From Verrucomicrobia bacterium UBA1629 (GTDB lineage: Bacteria; Verrucomicrobiota; Kiritimatiellia; RFP12; UBA1067), in contig DCMF01000072.1 in NCBI GenBank assembly GCA_002321305.1, positions 26,685 to 33,941 on the forward strand: DNA of 7,257 bases, read 5' to 3'. Of the stretch, positions 6,315 to 7,257 are shown in pieces. The position numbers and the translations under genes are program-made. Within the stretch, counting starts at the first letter, position 1; every line of letters begins with the position of its first letter. Below the pieces are notes generated by a model. The model worked only from the letters and a program-made list of their open reading frames with translations, did no database searches and was not told the origin of the DNA.

Positions 6315-6418
6315 CCTGTCCTGTGCGTTTCGTGTGTGCTGCCGAAACCGACTAAATCAGGCGCGCCCCGCGCGGAAGAAGCGCAAGGTCAAGGTTCCCA
6401 AGAAGGGAAATCGCCTGA
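6306..6418 (-). promoter_or_regulatory. leu leader alternative RNA structures (regions 1-2-3)
   Basis: Region 2 (6371-6358), GCGGGGC-G-CGCCTG, can pair with region 3 (6318-6306), CAGGCG-GCCCCGC. This gives 13 bp with a single bulged G and destroys the terminator by using its 5' arm. Region 1, TCAGGCG (6418-6412), carries the same CAGGCG as region 3 and can pair with CGCCTGA (6363-6357) in region 2. This is the classical competing 1:2, 2:3, 3:4 set. Region 1 lies just before the first CTT pair, so a ribosome held there would mask it and free region 2. Region 2 ends three bases before the stop codon, so a ribosome finishing translation would cover it. A 6-bp hairpin (GTTTCG/CGAAAC) can also form between the stop codon and region 3. 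Pairings are seen; the mechanism is inferred. Confidence 0.82.
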
Positions 6419-6435
6419 ATGTCGGTCATGTTCAT
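6352..6435 (-). CDS. leuL: leu operon leader peptide (LeuL)
   Basis: This is a 27-codon ORF (ATG at 6435, TAG at 6354-6352) with residues 10-21 reading SLLGNLDLALLP. Seven of 27 residues are leucine, at 11, 12, 15, 17, 19, 20 and 26. The first six are all CTT, while the start of leuA uses CTC and CTG. Such a peptide senses charged tRNA-Leu: stalling on the Leu codons lets the antiterminator form and leuA-leuC-leuD-leuB are transcribed. It starts about 20 bases after the predicted transcription start and ends 38 bases before the terminator. There is no convincing Shine-Dalgarno sequence (only CAAAG before the ATG). A second in-frame ATG at codon 3 (6429) is an alternative start. No sequence similarity to the enterobacterial LeuL is claimed; the call rests on composition, position and RNA structure. 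Confidence 0.88.
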   Translation of the reverse strand: MNMTDIQAISLLGNLDLALLPRGARLI

Positions 6436-6440
6436 CTTTG

Positions 6441-6453
6441 GTTTTTCGAAAAC
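6441..6453 (-). other. 5' UTR small hairpin before leuL
   Basis: GTTTT (6453-6449) and AAAAC (6445-6441) can pair around a CGA loop at the predicted 5' end of the leu transcript, six bases before the leuL start codon. It is weak and AU-rich. It is noted because the trp leader also has a hairpin in the same place. Confidence 0.3.
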
Positions 6454-6460
6454 GGTGCGA

Positions 6461-6490
6461 ATTGTACCACAACGCGGCCTCGCCTGTCAA
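6461..6490 (-). promoter_or_regulatory. leu promoter, near-consensus sigma70-type with extended -10
   Basis: The -35 box TTGACA (6490-6485) is perfect. The -10 box TACAAT (6466-6461) differs from consensus at one position and is preceded by TGG, the extended form; the spacer is 18 bp. Transcription would start near 6456-6453. This predicts a strong promoter, as expected when control is exerted downstream by attenuation. It begins 10 bases after the stop codon of the four-helix-bundle gene, with no terminator between them. Confidence 0.88.
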
Positions 6491-6500
6491 TGGGGGTGCC

Positions 6501-7214
6501 TCACGCCCAGCCCTTCTTGCGCCGAACGCTCCAGGCCGCCCGCTCAATCTTCTGACGAAGCTCGGCGACTTTCGCCGCGAGCGCTTCCGGCGACTCGGCG
6601 GCGGCAAGGCGGCTGTAAAGCCCCTTCTCGAACTCCTCGCCGCGCGCGGCCGTCCGCGCGGCGTGCATGCGCTCGCGGACGCCGCCATGCGCCTTGAAGT
6701 CCGCTTCCTGATGCTCGATCATCTTCATGAGCATGTAGCTCGTCTGGCTGCAGACGGTCAGCATCAGGTTCGCCAGCGTCTCGGCGGGGCGCGTCTCGAA
6801 GATCTCCTTCCAGTCGGCCCAGTCGTTGTGATCCTTGGCGAACGTGCGGGCAAAGACAGCCTTCTCGCTCGTGCGCGGCCATTCCGCGAAGCCGTGGCTC
6901 TTGAGATAGTCAAGATAATCCTCCTTCAGCTCGTCGAGCGTCGCGCGCGCGACGTTGGTGAGCTTGATTTCCGTTTCCTTCGACGTGCCGGAAGCCGATT
7001 CCTTCGACGTGCCGGAAGCCGAGCTGCCCTCGGCGATGTTCTGCTTGCAGCTGCGCGCGGCCTGCGTCATCTGATCGACCGTGCGGTCTCCATGCGCCGG
7101 CAGGAAGCGGCGGCAGAACGTCACCGTGCCCTCATAGACGACGTCGCTCTTGCGATAGACGATCAGTTTCCTGTAGCCGCCATGCGGCAAGACGATCTTC
7201 GGGATTTCAGGCAT
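6501..7214 (-). CDS. Four-helix-bundle protein (suffix-domain type, S23/IVS-related)
   Basis: This 237-residue protein resembles the 'four helix bundle suffix' family, related to the S23-type proteins first seen in 23S rRNA intervening sequences. The biological role of these proteins is not established. Recognisable parts are the N-terminal VLPHGGYRKLIVYRKSDVVYEG region (9-29, approximate), the core DRTVDQMTQAARSCKQNIAEGS (43-64), the helix TEIKLTNVARATLDELKEDYLDYL (81-104), and a long C-terminal helical suffix (about 115-232) containing ETRPAETLANLML (140-152) and RERMHAARTAARG (180-192). No signal peptide or membrane segment is evident, so it is probably cytoplasmic. Its helices include charged and Ala-rich stretches. 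An exact 8-residue tandem duplication sits in the loop after helix 2. The ATG at 7214 fits the family N terminus and is preceded by a weak AAAGGG. Nothing links it functionally to leucine synthesis; it is simply upstream. It is unlike a ribosomal protein despite the historic S23 name. Confidence 0.82.
   Translation of the reverse strand: MPEIPKIVLPHGGYRKLIVYRKSDVVYEGTVTFCRRFLPAHGDRTVDQMTQAARSCKQNIAEGSSASGTSKESASGTSKETEIKLTNVARATLDELKEDYLDYLKSHGFAEWPRTSEKAVFARTFAKDHNDWADWKEIFETRPAETLANLMLTVCSQTSYMLMKMIEHQEADFKAHGGVRERMHAARTAARGEEFEKGLYSRLAAAESPEALAAKVAELRQKIERAAWSVRRKKGWA
6975..7022 (-). repeat. 24-bp perfect tandem duplication inside the four-helix-bundle gene
   Basis: Two identical, abutting 24-base copies (6975-6998 and 6999-7022) encode SASGTSKE twice (residues 65-72 and 73-80). 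The flanking bases do not continue the match, so the unit is exactly eight codons and keeps the reading frame. Family members, as I recall them, have one such segment (EGS.ASGTSKETEIKL), so this looks like a recent duplication rather than family architecture. Confidence 0.9.
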
Positions 7215-7257
7215 TGGGGAAGCCCTTTCTTTCAGAGGGAAAAGGACGCAGAGGACA

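Noticed and set aside
6261..6500. T-box or leucine riboswitch upstream of leuA
   Set aside because: There is no T-box specifier-loop architecture or conserved T-box sequence, and the Leu-codon ORF with competing hairpins explains the region.

Overview
The window is a GC-rich, gene-dense bacterial chromosomal segment in which every convincing gene lies on the minus strand. Read in the direction of transcription (right to left) it holds a four-helix-bundle protein gene (7214-6501), a leucine operon leuA-leuC-leuD-leuB (6260-1742) and trpE (1491-43). The proteins are typical bacterial amino-acid enzymes of normal length with intact active-site motifs. The organism cannot be named from this. The strong GC bias, the two-subunit isopropylmalate isomerase of the short LeuC/LeuD type and the 'four helix bundle suffix' protein would fit an uncultured member of the PVC group (Kiritimatiellota, Lentisphaerota or Verrucomicrobiota), but that is only an inference.

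The most informative parts are the two roughly 240-base gaps in front of leuA and trpE. Each holds a complete ribosome-mediated transcription attenuator. The leu leader (6490-6285) has a near-consensus sigma70-type promoter (TTGACA, 18 bp, TACAAT, with an upstream TG), a 27-residue leader peptide with seven leucines (six of them CTT), a 13-bp antiterminator and an 11-bp GC-rich terminator hairpin followed by TTTT. The trp leader (1753-1544) repeats the design: TTGACG, 18 bp, TACACT with an upstream TG, a 24-residue leader peptide with three consecutive TGG codons, an antiterminator, and a 13-bp terminator followed by TTTT. Neither leader ORF is long enough to stand out in a routine gene call, so both could easily be missed.

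The genes make one regulatory story. LeuA, LeuCD and LeuB convert 2-ketoisovalerate to 2-ketoisocaproate, the last precursor of leucine, and their transcription is predicted to be gated by charged tRNA-Leu. TrpE commits chorismate to tryptophan and is predicted to be gated by charged tRNA-Trp. The trp promoter -35 lies inside the last codons of leuB and no other terminator is visible after leuB. The trp attenuator therefore probably also terminates leu-operon transcripts when tryptophan is plentiful, and lets them run into trpE when it is not.

Other structure: a G-rich 9-bp tandem repeat abuts the trpE stop codon at the left edge. An AT-rich 18-bp imperfect palindrome sits between leuA and leuC. 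An exact in-frame 24-bp tandem duplication lies in the four-helix-bundle gene. I see no tRNA, rRNA, CRISPR array, insertion sequence or broken gene.
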